Origin: Rhodovastum atsumiense
GTDB lineage: Bacteria; Pseudomonadota; Alphaproteobacteria; Acetobacterales; Acetobacteraceae
Direction of reading: 5' to 3'
Assembly (NCBI RefSeq): GCF_937425535.1
Contig: NZ_OW485602.1
Span: 124,001 to 188,000, forward strand
Length of the DNA stretch: 64,000 bases
Made by a program: the position numbers and the translations under genes. The notes under the pieces are model-generated. The model saw only the letters and a program-made list of their open reading frames with translations. It was not told the DNA's origin and searched no databases. How positions within the stretch are numbered: the first letter of the stretch is position 1; every line of letters starts with the position of its first letter. Below, in pieces: positions 1 through 8,909 of this stretch.

Positions 1-842
1 GTATCGCGCAATGTCAGGCCAGCGGCGATGCTCCCGCTTTCCGAAGCATTAAGTACCCGTCCATCCACCTTGATTGTATCGCCCACCTGCCCCGCAGGAA
101 GTGCAGACGTTGGTGTGAAGGAGAGTTTGTGCACCTGCCCGTCCCACAGCGTGGTGCCACGGTCGGTGGTGATGATGATGCTGTTGTTGGAATCCTGAAA
201 CACCTTCACCGGAACACGCTGCGCGATCTCTGCGATCAGGCTAGCGCGGGTATCTTCGAAGGGGGCCGTGGTCTCGCCGCGGGAGGCTGCGCGTTTGAGG
301 TCGACCTCATTTTCGGAGAGTTGGGTGAGGGCGGTATTCACTGCTGTCACATCGGCATTGAGACCCTGGTCGGCTTGCACACGCGCATCCGCGACCGCTG
401 TGTCAAGCCCGTGCAGTGTGTCCACCAGATCCTGCGCGGCGCTCACCGCTGCCTGCTGTGCCACCGTGTTATCGGGATTGGACGACAGAGCGGCCAGTGA
501 TTTCTGGAATGCCGAAAGGGTGGACGGCAATGACTGTGAATCGGCAGGTTGGCCAACGGTCTTCATATAGGCGCCGAGCACGTCAATCATGCGCTGGCTG
601 TAGGCCTGCGCGCCGGCGGTTTGGTTGGCGGCTGCTTCCAGTGTGGCATCACCCAGGCGCACCAGCGTTCCCGGCTCGACGCCGGTGCCCTGAGTGCCTG
701 TGATCTGCTCGGCCCTCGGCAGGCCGCGACGAACGTAGCCCGGAGTATTGGCGTTGGCGATGTTGCCGGCGATCAGTTCGGCCTGGCGCTGCTCGATCTG
801 CAGCGAGGACAGCGCGTTCGCGAGGGCGCCCGAGATTGTCAT
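1..842 (-). CDS. flgK: Flagellar hook-associated protein FlgK, N-terminal part (runs off the window)
   Basis: The first 280 codons of FlgK, the hook-filament junction protein, are present; the rest lies left of position 1. The start is an ATG at 842 (protein begins MTISGALANAL). The N-terminal rod-type motif GNIANANTPGYVRR, common to axial flagellar proteins, lies at about residues 26-39 and is followed by a long helical region with few prolines. The gene lies 55 bp downstream of flgE in the same direction, so it is probably the next gene of the leftward flagellar operon. Family assignment is strong; the C-terminal half cannot be inspected. Confidence 0.9.
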   Translation of the reverse strand, partial: MTISGALANALSSLQIEQRQAELIAGNIANANTPGYVRRGLPRAEQITGTQGTGVEPGTLVRLGDATLEAAANQTAGAQAYSQRMIDVLGAYMKTVGQPADSQSLPSTLSAFQKSLAALSSNPDNTVAQQAAVSAAQDLVDTLHGLDTAVADARVQADQGLNADVTAVNTALTQLSENEVDLKRAASRGETTAPFEDTRASLIAEIAQRVPVKVFQDSNNSIIITTDRGTTLWDGQVHKLSFTPTSALPAGQVGDTIKVDGRVLNASESGSIAAGLTLRD

Positions 843-897
843 GTCGATGAGTCCGCAGAAGATGGCGGCGGGACGGCCAAAGCCGCCCCGGCCGGCG

Positions 898-2352
898 CTA
901 CTGGTTCAGGCGGTTGGCGACGTCCAGCATCTGGTTGCTGGTCTGGATCACCGTGGCCGAGGAGGAATAGGCGCGCTGGGTCTGGATCAGCCGGGTCAGT
1001 TCCGTGCTGATATCGACGTTCGAGCCTTCAAGCGCACCACCCTCGGTGGCGCCGGCGGGGCCCTGACCGGGTTTGAACAGGCGCGGTACGCCGGCTGCGG
1101 GGTCCATGGCAAAGGCACCGCCGGAGACCGCACTGAGCCCATCGGGATTGGTGAAGAGCGCCAGTTCGAGCTGGTAGATCGGCCGGGTAGAGCCGTTGGA
1201 GAACGAGGCGATGACCTTGCCGTCACCATCGACGCTCACGCCTTGCAGCATGCCGAAGGAGGCGCCGTCCTTCTCAATCTTGGTGGCCGAGTAAGCGCCT
1301 GCATACTGGGTCATGCCGGCGCTGCTGTTGAGGACGCCGACGTTGACCTTGAGGGTCCTACCCGCTCCGGTCGTAATCGTGAAATCACCAGTCGTGGAGT
1401 CGTAGGTTGGTGCCGTTCCAACGGGATAAATTGATGTCGTTGCATCAACAGCGGACAGGGTTCCGGCCGGCTGAGAAGAACTCGTAGAACCGGCGCCGTT
1501 GAAGGTCAGCTTCGCCTGGCCGGAGATGTCACCGTTGGAGGAACTGAGCACACCAGTTGTTGTGATCAGTGAATTTGTCGGCGAAGTACCGTCTGTACCC
1601 CATACACTGATAGTTCCTGTAGCGGCTGTGGCGGGTATCTTCGCGGTGTCCTGGATAACCATGTTCCAGGTGTTGGCCGTTGGTGTGGTGGGAGTGGAGA
1701 AAACCGGTTGGAAGGTGATCGTCAGCGTTTGTGCATTGCCCAGTGCGTCATAATACTGGACCGAACTGGTATGGGCGGTTTGCGCCTGGGTGCTGGTGGT
1801 GCTCCAATCGCTGATATCGGTGCTTGGCAGGTTCGCGTTGAAGGTGACCTTTGTGGTCGCCGAGGCGGTGGCCTGCAGGTTGCCGATGTTGACCGTCCCC
1901 AGGCTGGTGATGTTGCTGTCAGTGGCGTTGGTGACGGGCTGGCCTGCCGAATCCAACTGGATGCCCTGCAGGTAATAGCCCCCCGTGTTGACCAGGTTGC
2001 CGGAGGCATCGGGGCGGAAGGAGCCCGCGCGGGAAGCCAGATACTCGCCGCTGTTATCCGCCTTCGTGTTGACCACGAAGAATCCGTTGCCGTTCACAGC
2101 AAGGTCGGTGGTGATGCCGGTGGTTTCCATCTGCCCGACGGAAGCAATGTCCATCCGGTTGATGCCGTGCACGCCCGCGAGGTTGGAACCGGACGAGGCG
2201 GTGCCATTGAGCACCATGCTCTCGAACAACGTTTCCGTTTTCTTGTAGCCGACAGTTGAGCTGTTGGCGACGTTGTTGGAAATGGCGCTCAGGCGCTGTG
2301 ATTCGGCATTCAGGCCCGACAGCGCGGAGTTGATGGCATTCAGCAGGGTCAT
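898..2352 (-). CDS. flgE: Flagellar hook protein FlgE
   Basis: 484 aa, a normal length for FlgE, which polymerises into the flexible hook outside the cell. The N-terminus carries the axial-protein motif SAISNNVANSSTVGYKKTET (about residues 23-42). The C-terminus carries the matching heptad helix, with GSNVDISTELTRLIQTQRAY and a final MLDVANRLNQ. The middle is Ser/Thr/Gly-rich, as expected for the variable surface domains. There is no signal peptide, as expected for a flagellar type III export substrate. It lies between motB (57 bp upstream) and flgK (55 bp downstream). Confidence 0.95.
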   Translation of the reverse strand: MTLLNAINSALSGLNAESQRLSAISNNVANSSTVGYKKTETLFESMVLNGTASSGSNLAGVHGINRMDIASVGQMETTGITTDLAVNGNGFFVVNTKADNSGEYLASRAGSFRPDASGNLVNTGGYYLQGIQLDSAGQPVTNATDSNITSLGTVNIGNLQATASATTKVTFNANLPSTDISDWSTTSTQAQTAHTSSVQYYDALGNAQTLTITFQPVFSTPTTPTANTWNMVIQDTAKIPATAATGTISVWGTDGTSPTNSLITTTGVLSSSNGDISGQAKLTFNGAGSTSSSQPAGTLSAVDATTSIYPVGTAPTYDSTTGDFTITTGAGRTLKVNVGVLNSSAGMTQYAGAYSATKIEKDGASFGMLQGVSVDGDGKVIASFSNGSTRPIYQLELALFTNPDGLSAVSGGAFAMDPAAGVPRLFKPGQGPAGATEGGALEGSNVDISTELTRLIQTQRAYSSSATVIQTSNQMLDVANRLNQ

Positions 2353-2409
2353 TCCGGATTCTCCTGGGGCGTATCAGGCACGTGGCTATGGAGGGTGGAT
2401 GTGAAGGGG

Positions 2410-3312
2410 TCAGGGACGGGCGTTGGTGGGCCGGCGAGAGTTGGAGCGCATCGCTGTCTCGACGTCGCTGCGCAGGATGGTGATGGCGATGCGCCGGTTG
2501 CGGGGATCGGTGGCCGGGTCGGGGATCAGCAGGTCGGTGGCGGCGCGGCCCTCGACCTTCAGCATGCGACCGCCCGCGACACCGTTGCTCTCCAGCACGC
2601 GACGCGTGGCGTTGGCGCGGTCGGTGGACAGTTCCCAGTTGGAGTAGTTGCCGCGACTGAAGGGCTGGGCGTCGGTATGCCCGGAGACGATGACAGAATT
2701 TCGCACAGTTGCGAGCACGCCACCGATTACGTTGAGGATGCGGGCAAGTCGCGGCGTGGGCTCGATCGCGCCGGGGGCGAACATCGGCACGCCATCGCGG
2801 TCGAAGATCTGAATGCGCAACCCCTCGGGTGTCATCTCGATCTTGAGGTTCTCCGAGAGATCCTTCAGCGCGCCCTCGCGCAGCATCCGCTCGAACTCGG
2901 CCTTCACGGCCTCGAAGCGCTGACGCTCCGTGCGGTCGCTGATCATCGCCATCGGGTCGTCCTGCGCCTCGGTTGGCCCGCCTTCCTTGGGGCTGTCGAG
3001 ACCACCGTCCTCGCGACTTGACGTCAGCTTTTCGGTCTTGGCATCGGAGCCATCAAGCACTGCGCGGCCGCCGTCGAGCACCCCGTCTCCGGTCTTCATG
3101 TTGAAAATCGTCGTCGTGGTGAAGTATTTGGCGATACCCGCACGTTGGCTCTCTGTGGTGATCGAAAGCAGCCACATGATCAGGAAGAACGCCATCATCG
3201 CGGTCACGAAATCCGCGTAGGCGACCTTCCATTGCCCGCCATGCTCTTCGTCATGCCCACCGTGGTCGGCGTGCTTGATGATGATACGTTTTCCGGAGCC
3301 GTGGGCGCTCAT
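2410..3312 (-). CDS. motB: Flagellar motor stator protein MotB
   Basis: 300 aa. One membrane segment follows a short charged N-terminus. It contains the motif WKVAYADFVTAMMAFFLIMW, whose Asp (about residue 34) corresponds to the proton-binding aspartate of MotB. The C-terminal half is an OmpA-like peptidoglycan-binding domain (SVIVSGHTDAQPF, then NWELSTDRANATRRVL). MotB anchors the stator to the wall while MotA/MotB conduct ions; motA is not in this window. The N-terminus is His-rich (HADHGGHDEEHGG). Transcribed with the flanking leftward flagellar genes. Confidence 0.95.
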   Translation of the reverse strand: MSAHGSGKRIIIKHADHGGHDEEHGGQWKVAYADFVTAMMAFFLIMWLLSITTESQRAGIAKYFTTTTIFNMKTGDGVLDGGRAVLDGSDAKTEKLTSSREDGGLDSPKEGGPTEAQDDPMAMISDRTERQRFEAVKAEFERMLREGALKDLSENLKIEMTPEGLRIQIFDRDGVPMFAPGAIEPTPRLARILNVIGGVLATVRNSVIVSGHTDAQPFSRGNYSNWELSTDRANATRRVLESNGVAGGRMLKVEGRAATDLLIPDPATDPRNRRIAITILRSDVETAMRSNSRRPTNARP

Positions 3313-3360
3313 GACACAACCAGAGGTGGCTTGTCCTTCTAACTTACTCTCGTTTCGCGT

Positions 3361-4023
3361 TCAAGCATTCGGATTTCGCAAAGTCAGCGTTCCGTTCAGA
3401 CCCAGGCGTCGCACCAGCCCTTCGTACTCGTCCACAAGGTCGGCAGCGAGCGGACGCGGCAAGGCGCGCTCGGTTTCGGCCACCACGTCCAGCCGGTGTT
3501 CTTCTAGTCGCCCGCGGATTTCCATTTGTCCGGTTACCGGCAAGGCAAGCCGCGCGGCAAAGGCCCCGATCCGGCGCCGCCTTGCACCACGGTCGGGGCG
3601 CCAGAACAGGTCGACCCAGACCACCACACCCGAAACCAACAACGGCAGCCGCCGTCCGATCCAGGGCAGGGGGTCGCCGAGCGAAAGAGGGGGACGCGGC
3701 GACGCGTCGAGCATGCCCAGCAACTCAGCCTCGGTCATTGCGAGCTCGTGCGCGGCGCGGCGCACCCGCTCCCCACCGAGCCAGGCACGGGCATCCGGAC
3801 GCAGCGCCGCCAGCATCAGCGCGAGCGGAAAGGTGGGACCGGGCGTGGGCACCAGCGCGTCGAGGCTGGACACGCCGAGCCCCGGTTCCGCACCCTGGCC
3901 GTCCCCGGAGCGGGAGCGCAGGGCGCTGCCCGTGGCACGGGCCGCCTGCAGATAGGCGAGCCCGGCCTCGTGCGCTGGTTGCGTCGCTGGGACGGGCCCG
4001 ATCGGACCGTCGTCAGGGGACAT
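3361..4023 (-). CDS. Unknown protein within the flagellar operon
   Basis: 220 aa from the ATG at 4023; an upstream ATG at 4074 would add 17 residues without improving the protein. I do not recognise the family. The sequence is Ala/Leu/Arg/Pro-rich with no clear membrane segment apart from a hydrophobic stretch LPLLVSGVVVWVDLFW at about residues 130-145. The C-terminal half (RLALPVTGQMEIRGRLEE, then VDEYEGLVRRLGLNGTLTLR) looks like a folded domain. It lies between fliG and motB in the same direction, which suggests a flagellar role, but nothing in the sequence proves it. Confidence 0.6.
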   Translation of the reverse strand: MSPDDGPIGPVPATQPAHEAGLAYLQAARATGSALRSRSGDGQGAEPGLGVSSLDALVPTPGPTFPLALMLAALRPDARAWLGGERVRRAAHELAMTEAELLGMLDASPRPPLSLGDPLPWIGRRLPLLVSGVVVWVDLFWRPDRGARRRRIGAFAARLALPVTGQMEIRGRLEEHRLDVVAETERALPRPLAADLVDEYEGLVRRLGLNGTLTLRNPNA

Positions 4024-4137
4024 GAGAGGCTGGCAATGCAGGCGCCGATGGCGCATGCCACCGGGGCAAAACATCGGCCCCGGAGCCGGTGTTCCGGTTC
4101 ATCCGACCGGACCTGCGCAATGGCCGGGCACGGGACA

Positions 4138-5178
4138 CTAGCCCATCTCCTCGGTCTCCTCGTTCTCGTCGAGGATGAAGATCCGTCCTTCCTCGGCCAG
4201 GCGCTTGGCGATGGCGATGATCTCGGCCTGCGCGTCGTCGATGGTCTTGCGCCGCTGTGCGGGCATCGCGTCGATTTCCTCACGCAGCATGTTGGCGGCA
4301 CGCTCGGACATGTTGCTGAGGAAGAGATCGCGGGTTTCGGGCAGCGCGCCGGACAGTGCGATCGGCAGGCGGTCGGCCGGGCATTCGGCGATCAGCACGC
4401 CGAAGGTCGAGCGGTCCACGCGCGCCAGATCCTCGAAGGTGAACATGATGCGCCGGATCCGGGCGGCTGCCTGCGGTTCCTTTTCCTCGAGCACGCGCAT
4501 CACGCGCTCCACCATGTCCTTGTCCGAGCGGTTCAGCATCTCCGCCATGATCGAGGAACTGTCGCGCTCGTAGCTGCGGGCGAGGTTGGTCATGAATTCG
4601 CGCTTGAGCGTTTCTTCGATGTCGACCAGCACCGAGCGCTGGATGCTGTCCATGCGCACGAGGCGTACCGAGATCTCGGCGGCCACCGGCTCGGGCAGCA
4701 GGCGCAGCACACGGGCCGCGTGCGGCGCGGGCAGCTTGGCCAGGATCACCGCCGCCGTCTGCGGGTACTCGTTGCGCAGGTAGCTCGACAGCACCTCCGG
4801 CGAGATGTTGGAGAGCTTCTCCCACATGTTCTTGCCTTCGGGACCCTTGATCTCGTCCATGATCTCCTCGACCTTCTCGCCGGGGAGCATGCGGCGAAGC
4901 AGCCGCTCGGTGGACTCGACGGTGCCGAACACGTTGCCGGTGCGACCGACCTCATTGCGGAATTCGGAGATGGTCCGTTCGACCACTTCGACATCGGCGC
5001 GGCCAAGATTGGCCATCGCGCGCGAGAGGCGCCGGATCTCCTCTTCCTCCAGGCGCGAGAAGATGCGGTGCGAGCGCTCCTCATCGAGCACCATCATCAC
5101 GATGGCGGCCTTGTCGAGCGGGGAGGTGGCATCACGTGGCGGCTCGGGCGTGCGCCCGCGTGGCTGAGGGGGTCTCAT
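4138..5178 (-). CDS. fliG: Flagellar motor switch protein FliG
   Basis: 346 aa, typical for FliG, the C-ring protein that couples rotor torque to the stator. The N-terminal domain (KAAIVMMVLDEERSHRIFSR), the middle domain with EYPQTAAVILAKLP (EHPQ-like) and the charged C-terminal domain (IMFTFEDLARVDRSTFGVLI) follow in the usual order. Its ATG overlaps the stop of the upstream FlhB-C-like gene by 4 bp (ATGA), indicating translational coupling. The N-terminus has a Pro/Arg-rich extension of about 20 residues. Confidence 0.96.
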   Translation of the reverse strand: MRPPQPRGRTPEPPRDATSPLDKAAIVMMVLDEERSHRIFSRLEEEEIRRLSRAMANLGRADVEVVERTISEFRNEVGRTGNVFGTVESTERLLRRMLPGEKVEEIMDEIKGPEGKNMWEKLSNISPEVLSSYLRNEYPQTAAVILAKLPAPHAARVLRLLPEPVAAEISVRLVRMDSIQRSVLVDIEETLKREFMTNLARSYERDSSSIMAEMLNRSDKDMVERVMRVLEEKEPQAAARIRRIMFTFEDLARVDRSTFGVLIAECPADRLPIALSGALPETRDLFLSNMSERAANMLREEIDAMPAQRRKTIDDAQAEIIAIAKRLAEEGRIFILDENEETEEMG

Positions 5179-5522
5179 GGGCGGCCTCGTGAGGGTCGGG
5201 TACGGGTGAGAATGGGCAGCAGGATTGCCGCCACCGCGGCGATGGCCTCAGGCGGGATCGCCTCGCCGAGATCAAGCCGTGCCAGCGTCTCGGCAAGGTC
5301 GGCATCGGCGGCAACTGGCACCCCGCTGCGACGGGCGAGATCAAGGATGCGCTCGGCGACCGCGCCATGGCCGGTCGCCACCACCACGGGAAACCGGGTC
5401 TGGCCGGAGACGTAGCGTAACGCCGCCGCGATACGGCGGCGGCGACGTGGGCGCGGCGGCTCCGGTGCCACGGCCGGAGGCCGTGCGCTCAGGGCCTCGT
5501 TGTTCGGTGCCGGGGGGATCAC
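5175..5522 (-). CDS. Stand-alone FlhB C-terminal-domain-like protein
   Basis: 115 aa if it starts at the GTG at 5522, which overlaps the fliP stop in a GTGA arrangement; a GTG at 5564 would need a 46-bp overlap with fliP. The region VVVATGHGAVAERILDLAR, then GVPVAADADLAETLARLDLG and EAIPPEAIAAVAAIL follows the pattern of the cytoplasmic C-terminal domain of the export switch protein FlhB (and of short FhlB-type proteins), but lacks the NPTH autocleavage site and the membrane domain. It is sandwiched with 4-bp overlaps between fliP and fliG. A role in flagellar export specificity is inferred from homology and location. Confidence 0.7.
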   Translation of the reverse strand: MIPPAPNNEALSARPPAVAPEPPRPRRRRRIAAALRYVSGQTRFPVVVATGHGAVAERILDLARRSGVPVAADADLAETLARLDLGEAIPPEAIAAVAAILLPILTRTRPSRGRP

Positions 5523-6370
5523 GTCGTGAAACTCCGCACCAGCGAGCCCGCGACCAGTTCCCACCCATCGACCAGGACGAAGAAGATCAGCTTGAACGGC
5601 AGGCTGACCACCACCGGCGGCAGCATCATCATGCCCATGCCCATCAGCACCGCCGAGACGGCGATGTCGATGACCAGGAACGGCAGGAACAACAGGAAGC
5701 CGATCTGGAAGGCCTTGGACAGCTCACTGATCAGGAAAGCCGGGCAAAGTACCGAAAACGGCAGCTCGCTGCGCACCTTGCGTGAGACGCTGTTGGGCTT
5801 GCCCGACTTGCCGCCGGGCTGGGCGGAGCGGGGGGGATCGTTCGGGGGCGTCTCGGCGGCATCGGGGGTGGCCGCCGGCTTCGGCGGTGTCCAGCCGGAC
5901 AGTTCCATGAACAGCACAACGTCCTTGTCGCTGGCGTTCGCTTCCATGAAGCTGCGGAACGGCTTGACCCCACGCAGGAACGCCTCTTCCTCGGTGATCA
6001 CGCCGTTGGTCAGCGGCACCACCGCGTCCGACCAGGCGGTCTGCATCGCCGGTGCCATCACGAAACCGGTCAGGAACAATGCGAGCCCGATAATGACGGT
6101 GTTGGGCGGGCTCTGCTGCAGGCCGAGCGCGGTGCGCAGCAGCGACAGCACTACCACGAGCCGGGTGAAGGCGGTGCCGACCACCAGCAATCCCGGCGCC
6201 AGGGCCAACAGGCTGGTAATGGCGATCAGGCCGGCGACGTTGGTGGTCAGGCTCTGCGCGCCGCCGGGCATCGAGAGCGAGAGGGTTTGCGCCGAGGCCA
6301 TGGTGGGGGCGCAAAGCGCCATCGCCATCGCCAGGGTCCGCAGAAGGAGGTTCGGCATTCTGCCGTTCAT
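5519..6370 (-). CDS. fliP: Flagellar export-gate protein FliP
   Basis: 283 aa. A cleavable signal peptide is apparent (hydrophobic stretch ending ...TMASAQ at about residue 28), as known for FliP. Later membrane segments include TSLLALAPGLLVVGTAFTRL, NTVIIGLALFLTGFVMAP and IGFLLFLPFLVIDIAVSAVL, with the conserved C-terminal MGMGMMMLPPVVVSLPFKLI. FliP forms the core of the type III export gate with FliQ and FliR, which are not in this window. The periplasmic loop carries a Pro-rich insert (about residues 165-195). It starts 14 bp after fliN; a second start, MPNLLLR, lies 4 codons downstream. Confidence 0.95.
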   Translation of the reverse strand: MNGRMPNLLLRTLAMAMALCAPTMASAQTLSLSMPGGAQSLTTNVAGLIAITSLLALAPGLLVVGTAFTRLVVVLSLLRTALGLQQSPPNTVIIGLALFLTGFVMAPAMQTAWSDAVVPLTNGVITEEEAFLRGVKPFRSFMEANASDKDVVLFMELSGWTPPKPAATPDAAETPPNDPPRSAQPGGKSGKPNSVSRKVRSELPFSVLCPAFLISELSKAFQIGFLLFLPFLVIDIAVSAVLMGMGMMMLPPVVVSLPFKLIFFVLVDGWELVAGSLVRSFTT

Positions 6371-6384
6371 GCGCTGGGAAGAGA

Positions 6385-6657
6385 TCAGGACGCCGAGGCG
6401 ATCTCGGTCATCGAGATCGCCAGCCGGCCTTCCTCGGTGAGCTGCACTTCCCCACGCGCGACCAGGCGGTCGTTGACGAAGATCTCGACCGGCTCTCCAA
6501 CTTTCTTGTCCACTTCGATGATCGAGCCGCGCCCCAGCGCGTAAAGTTTGCCGAGCGGCATCTTCTTCTCGCCGAGCACCACAGTAAGAGTGACCGGGAT
6601 ATCCATGACCGAGGCGAGCCGGTCGTCACCGATCGGGGAAGAAGAGGAGTCGCTCAT
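6385..6657 (-). CDS. fliN: Flagellar motor switch protein FliN
   Basis: 90 aa, a short FliN consisting almost only of the SpoA/surface-presentation domain. It contains DIPVTLTVVLGEKKMPLGKL and GEPVEIFVNDRLVARGEV, the signature of the C-ring subunit that binds FliH at the base of the export apparatus. The start codon overlaps the stop of the fliH-like gene by 4 bp. Shorter than the enterobacterial protein because the variable N-terminal region is nearly absent. Confidence 0.95.
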   Translation of the reverse strand: MSDSSSSPIGDDRLASVMDIPVTLTVVLGEKKMPLGKLYALGRGSIIEVDKKVGEPVEIFVNDRLVARGEVQLTEEGRLAISMTEIASAS

Positions 6658-7292
6658 GTCGGGGTGTCCTCGGGGGGGCGGAGGGTTGCGCGCACGCGCA
6701 GCAGCAGCTCATGCGGATCGAAAGCGAGCCCACCGCCGGTCCAGGAGATCTCGGCGGCGCCCTCGGGCAGGTTCGCATCGGGGTTCAGGATCAGATGGCC
6801 GGCGGCGGTTTGGGCAGCCAGTTCGGTCGCCGTGGCGGCCAGTGTCGCCGGATGGGCACGCAGTTTCAGGGTCGCTGGCGTGCGTTCAGCCAGGGCGGTG
6901 CGCGTGATGGCCGCAACCTCAGCGCCGGCCCCGCTCTGCAACAGCACGGGGAACAGGCAGGCCAGCGCGGCATCCACCGCGGCCGCGCTCGCCGCCTCCA
7001 GCGCCGCCAGATCGTCGGCCTGCGTGCGCAGCACTTTTTGCAGCGCGGCAAGGACCGCTCCCGGGGCGGCGGTTTCGGCGCAGCGGCGCTGCAGTGCCTG
7101 GATTTCGACAGCGGCTTCGGCACGGGCGCGTTCAATCCCTTCGACCAGCCCCGCTGCATGGCCTTCGGCCTGGCCCCTTACCCGGCCCTCGGCGAAGCCA
7201 TCCTCGCGGGCACGGGCCAAAGCACGGGCCTGTTCGGCCTCCGGGCCTTCGCCGAAAGCGGCGATTGCAGGGGGGATGAAGCGGCGGCTCAC
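6654..7292 (-). CDS. fliH: FliH-like flagellar export ATPase regulator
   Basis: 212 aa, Ala/Glu/Arg-rich and largely helical. The N-terminal region (FGEGPEAEQARALARAREDG, then FAEGRVRGQAEGHAAG) is a glycine-repeat helix typical of FliH. The C-terminal part (GHLILNPDANLPEGAAEISW, then GGLAFDPHELLLRVRATLR) matches the FliH/YscL C-terminal domain pattern. FliH holds the ATPase FliI at the C-ring. The position between fliF and fliN, with 4-bp overlaps on both sides, supports the call. Sequence conservation of this family is low, so the name rests partly on context. Confidence 0.8.
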   Translation of the reverse strand: MSRRFIPPAIAAFGEGPEAEQARALARAREDGFAEGRVRGQAEGHAAGLVEGIERARAEAAVEIQALQRRCAETAAPGAVLAALQKVLRTQADDLAALEAASAAAVDAALACLFPVLLQSGAGAEVAAITRTALAERTPATLKLRAHPATLAATATELAAQTAAGHLILNPDANLPEGAAEISWTGGGLAFDPHELLLRVRATLRPPEDTPT

Positions 7293-8836
7293 AATCCGCC
7301 TTCCTCAGCGATCCAGGCGCGCAGCACCGCCAGCGCCTCATCCGGCCGCGTGTCCAGCAACTCGTTGAGCGCGACCACTGCCGAGGCACGGATCGGCTGG
7401 TCGAGGCTGGACAGCAGCATCATTTCTTCTTCCGGCGCAGCCGCAGCCGCCAGCGCCGCCTGTTCGGCCATGCGGCGGGCCATCTCGCGGTTCTTGCGCC
7501 GGCGCACTGCCACGGCGATGCCGCCACCGCCGGCCAGCAGCACGAACAGCGCCACCGCGGCTGCGATCACCAGCCAGCTGGGCTGGTCGGCGGTGTCGGC
7601 GGTGCCGCCGGCCTCGGTACCCTCGGCCTTGCCGGCAGCGAAGCGCATCGTCTCGACGCTGACCTGGTCACCGCGCTTCTCATCGAAGCCGACCGCAGCG
7701 CGCACCAGGCTGGCAAGCCGGTCCCGCTCGGCGGGGGGCAAGGTGTTGACGTCTCCGTCCACCACCACGGCCACGGTCAGGCGCTTCAGGGCACCGGGTT
7801 CGCGGACGCGTTCACTGAGTGTGGAACTGATCTCGTAGTTGATGGTCTCGCCGTTGCGGGTGGCCGCGGTCTTGGTCGTGGCATTGCCGTTACCCTGTTG
7901 CTGGTTGGGCAGGTTCTGCCCCACCGTGACTGGGTCACGCGCGCGGTTTTCCTCGGAGGTTTCCTGGTCCACCTGGGTCTGCTTGGATCGCTCGACCTGC
8001 GAAAGCGGATCGAACTTTTCCTCACGCTGGGTTTCGCGTGATCCGTCAAGTTCTACCGAGGCGATGGCACGCACATGGCCCGGGCCGAGCAACGGCTCGA
8101 GCAGATTCATGACGGCACGTTGCAGCGCCTGTTCCTGCAAGGCCTTCATCTCGGTGAGCCGCCCCGCGGCGGCGGCATTGCCGCCATCGGCGGCCAGGAC
8201 GACACCTGACGGATCGAGCACCGAGATATCTTCCTGGCGCAGCCGCGGCACCGCGCCACCGACCACCAGGCGAATGGCGGCGGCCTGGGAACTGGTCAGG
8301 CGGGCGGCGCCGGTCATGGTGACTGCCACCGAGGCGGTGGGATTGGGGGCTTCGCGTGCGAAACTCTCGCGCTCGGGCAGAACGATGTGCACGCGCGCCG
8401 TCTTCACACCGCCCATAGTGATGATGGTACGAGCCAGCTCGCCTTCCAATGCGCGCAGGCGCTGCACGTGCTGCATGAACGAGGTCATGTTCATGGGCGA
8501 CTGAGCGTCGAGCAATTCATAGCCAGCGCCGCTCTGGTGTGGCAGGCCGGCGGCGGCGAGTTCCATGCGCACCCGCGGGACCTGCGAGACGGGAACAAGC
8601 AAAGTGGTGCCGTCGGCACGTGCCTCGAACGGGACTTTCAGCTCTTCGAGGCGCTGGGCGATGCGACCCGCTTCAGCCGGGTCGAGGCCAGCATAAAGCA
8701 GCCCCTTGGGTTCGCCCGGACGCGTGGCGATCCAGGCGACGAACAACAAGACCGCAAGCGCCGCGCCACCAAGGGCGGCGAGCTTACCGGGCCCGAGCCG
8801 CGGCAATGCGGTCCGGAGAGTGGCCAATTGCTCCAT
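7289..8836 (-). CDS. fliF: Flagellar MS-ring protein FliF
   Basis: 515 aa from the ATG at 8836 (MEQLATLRTALPRLGPGKLA); upstream in-frame starts lie in the promoter region. An N-terminal membrane segment (about residues 22-40) is followed by the ring-building domains (GLLYAGLDPAEAGRIAQRLE, then PNPTASVAVTM-type motifs), a second membrane segment (LVIAAAVALFVLLAGGGGIA) and a C-terminal FliG-binding tail (QPIRASAVVALNELLDTRPD). FliF forms the MS ring in the inner membrane. It is the first gene of the leftward operon and is divergent from fliL. Confidence 0.95.
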   Translation of the reverse strand: MEQLATLRTALPRLGPGKLAALGGAALAVLLFVAWIATRPGEPKGLLYAGLDPAEAGRIAQRLEELKVPFEARADGTTLLVPVSQVPRVRMELAAAGLPHQSGAGYELLDAQSPMNMTSFMQHVQRLRALEGELARTIITMGGVKTARVHIVLPERESFAREAPNPTASVAVTMTGAARLTSSQAAAIRLVVGGAVPRLRQEDISVLDPSGVVLAADGGNAAAAGRLTEMKALQEQALQRAVMNLLEPLLGPGHVRAIASVELDGSRETQREEKFDPLSQVERSKQTQVDQETSEENRARDPVTVGQNLPNQQQGNGNATTKTAATRNGETINYEISSTLSERVREPGALKRLTVAVVVDGDVNTLPPAERDRLASLVRAAVGFDEKRGDQVSVETMRFAAGKAEGTEAGGTADTADQPSWLVIAAAVALFVLLAGGGGIAVAVRRRKNREMARRMAEQAALAAAAAPEEEMMLLSSLDQPIRASAVVALNELLDTRPDEALAVLRAWIAEEGGL

Positions 8837-8861
8837 GAGCGACGTTCTGCTGCTCCGGGGG

Positions 8862-8909
8862 GCCGAATTTCGCAAAGCTCCAGACCTACCCCACGCTGCG
8901 AAATTCGGC
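8862..8909. promoter_or_regulatory. 13-bp inverted repeat between fliF and fliL
   Basis: Perfect arms GCCGAATTTCGCA (8862-8874) and TGCGAAATTCGGC (8897-8909), separated by 22 bp, lie in the divergent fliF/fliL intergenic region. The right arm directly abuts the sigma54-like element at 8910. The long symmetrical arms suggest a regulator-binding site or paired half-sites. The protein that binds it cannot be named from the sequence. Confidence 0.45.
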
